DNA of 5,514 nt from Nanobdellota archaeon (GTDB lineage: Archaea > Nanobdellota > Nanobdellia > Pacearchaeales > GW2011-AR1), in assembly GCA_030689875.1 (NCBI GenBank), contig JAUYHR010000048.1, positions 1 through 5,514 on the forward strand, read 5' to 3'. Below, piece by piece: positions 5,043 through 5,514 of the stretch (the first letter of the stretch is position 1; every line of letters starts with the position of its first letter). Under the pieces are notes generated by a model. It was not told the origin of the DNA and ran no database searches. It saw only the letters and a list, made by a program, of their open reading frames with translations. A program made the translations under genes and the position numbers.

Positions 5043-5157
5043 AATAAACAGTAGAATCCCTTTTTTCTTAGACGCTATTCTTGAAACACATACTAAAGAT
5101 ATTTTACATAAAGTAAAATATCAAATGAGGCTCTTAGTAGCTCTATGCTGAAATTCT
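5043..5157. repeat. Direct repeat copy B: 23S rRNA 3' end plus flank
   Basis: These 115 bases are the partner of 4092-4202. The right portion (about 5116-5157) is the true end of the 23S rRNA gene, continuous with the conserved rRNA to its right. The left portion is 3' flank with a perfect hairpin. The match ends at 5157/4202, inside the rRNA, and at 5043/4092, in the flank. The near identity suggests a recent duplication or ongoing conversion. Confidence 0.9.
5098..5122. other. Perfect 10-bp hairpin at the 23S 3' end, copy B
   Basis: In the rRNA sense, GATATTTTAC is followed by a five-base loop and GTAAAATATC. The first arm overlaps the position where the mature 23S 3' end is expected, so the hairpin may mark a maturation site or compete with the helix that joins the 5' and 3' ends of 23S rRNA. 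Three T follow the second arm, which is weak support for termination. Confidence 0.55.
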
Positions 5158-5514
5158 CGGCGAACCTTGAATCTTACACAAGAGATCTATCAACGTTGTC
5201 TTCTTCAACGGCCTTTGTTGTCTCGTTTTGCGATTGGCTTCGAGCTTAGATGCATTCAGCTCTTATCCATATAGTGCGTGGCTATGCAGCATGCCGTATG
5301 ACAACTGCTCACTAGAGGCACCCAATCTCCGTTCCTCTCGTACTAGAAGATTGTTCCACTCAGACAACTACACACCTAGTAGATATTATACAAACTGTCT
5401 CGCGACGTTCTTAACCCAGCTAACGATCCCTTTTAATGCGTGAACTCCGACACCCTTGGACGCTTCTGCACGTCCAGGATAGGGAGAGCCGACAGCGAAA
5501 TACCAAACCGCTCC
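5116..5514 (-). rRNA. 23S ribosomal RNA, 3' portion (5' part outside window)
   Basis: This is the last roughly 400 bases of the large-subunit rRNA, read leftward. Recognisable landmarks on the minus strand are the GAACGTCGCGAGACAG segment near the A-loop (5395-5410), the sarcin-ricin loop AGTACGAGAGGAAC (5331-5344), where elongation factors bind, the GCATCTAAGC segment (about 5245-5254) and the terminal GCTACTAAGAGCC (about 5129-5141). The text follows the archaeal pattern (for example GCATCTAAGCTCGAAGCC). The exact mature 3' end is not fixed by the sequence. I place it at about 5116 by comparison with remembered archaeal ends, with an uncertainty of about ten bases. The last 40 or so bases belong to direct repeat copy B. 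No 5S gene follows within the window. Confidence 0.95.

Noticed and set aside
4997..5097. 5S rRNA or tRNA downstream of 23S
   Set aside because: The stretch is AT-rich, lacks 5S conserved segments and shows no cloverleaf or T-loop motif.
4092..5157. Insertion sequence or group I/archaeal intron with homing endonuclease
   Set aside because: No transposase, terminal inverted repeats or LAGLIDADG motif is visible, and an intron would interrupt the rRNA rather than lie beyond a restored 3' end flanked by long direct repeats.
5228..5443. 71-codon open frame on the plus strand
   Set aside because: It lies antisense to highly conserved 23S rRNA, including the sarcin-ricin loop; the frame is an artefact of rRNA sequence.

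Overview
The window looks like part of a small, AT-rich archaeal genome, most likely a DPANN lineage such as Woesearchaeota or Pacearchaeota. This is inferred from three things. Almost every gene has a TATA-like box about 25-32 bases upstream of its start, with little or no leader and no Shine-Dalgarno sequence. The lysyl-tRNA synthetase is a class II enzyme with motif variants of the kind I associate with reduced-genome lineages. The 23S rRNA reads as archaeal. TGA is used as a stop codon, so the code is standard.

Left part, plus strand (1-3006). The tail of an unrecognised gene is followed by a 198-base spacer holding a small structured, GC-richer patch. Next comes a tight three-gene unit: an AbiEii-like nucleotidyltransferase, a 62-residue partner that overlaps it by ATGA, and lysS, which begins one base after the partner's stop. 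A 93-residue orphan with its own TATA box follows lysS.

Middle part, minus strand (3082-3976). Three small unrecognised genes each have their own TATA box. One encodes a membrane-anchored protein built of 11-residue repeats. Two of the three have upstream in-frame extensions that contain the TATA box, so I use shorter starts.

Right part, minus strand (4092-5514). The window ends inside the 3' part of a 23S rRNA gene read leftward. The last bases of that gene plus about 70 bases of 3' flank (5043-5157) recur as a near-identical direct repeat at 4092-4202. Between the copies lies a two-gene cassette: a compact protein-kinase-like phosphotransferase and a 97-residue unknown. The unknown's last 11 residues and stop codon are read from the displaced copy of the 23S end. 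This resembles an element that integrated at the 3' end of the rRNA gene and kept the gene intact, as many elements do at tRNA genes, but no integrase is visible. It is the most interesting structure in the window. No 5S rRNA follows the 23S gene.
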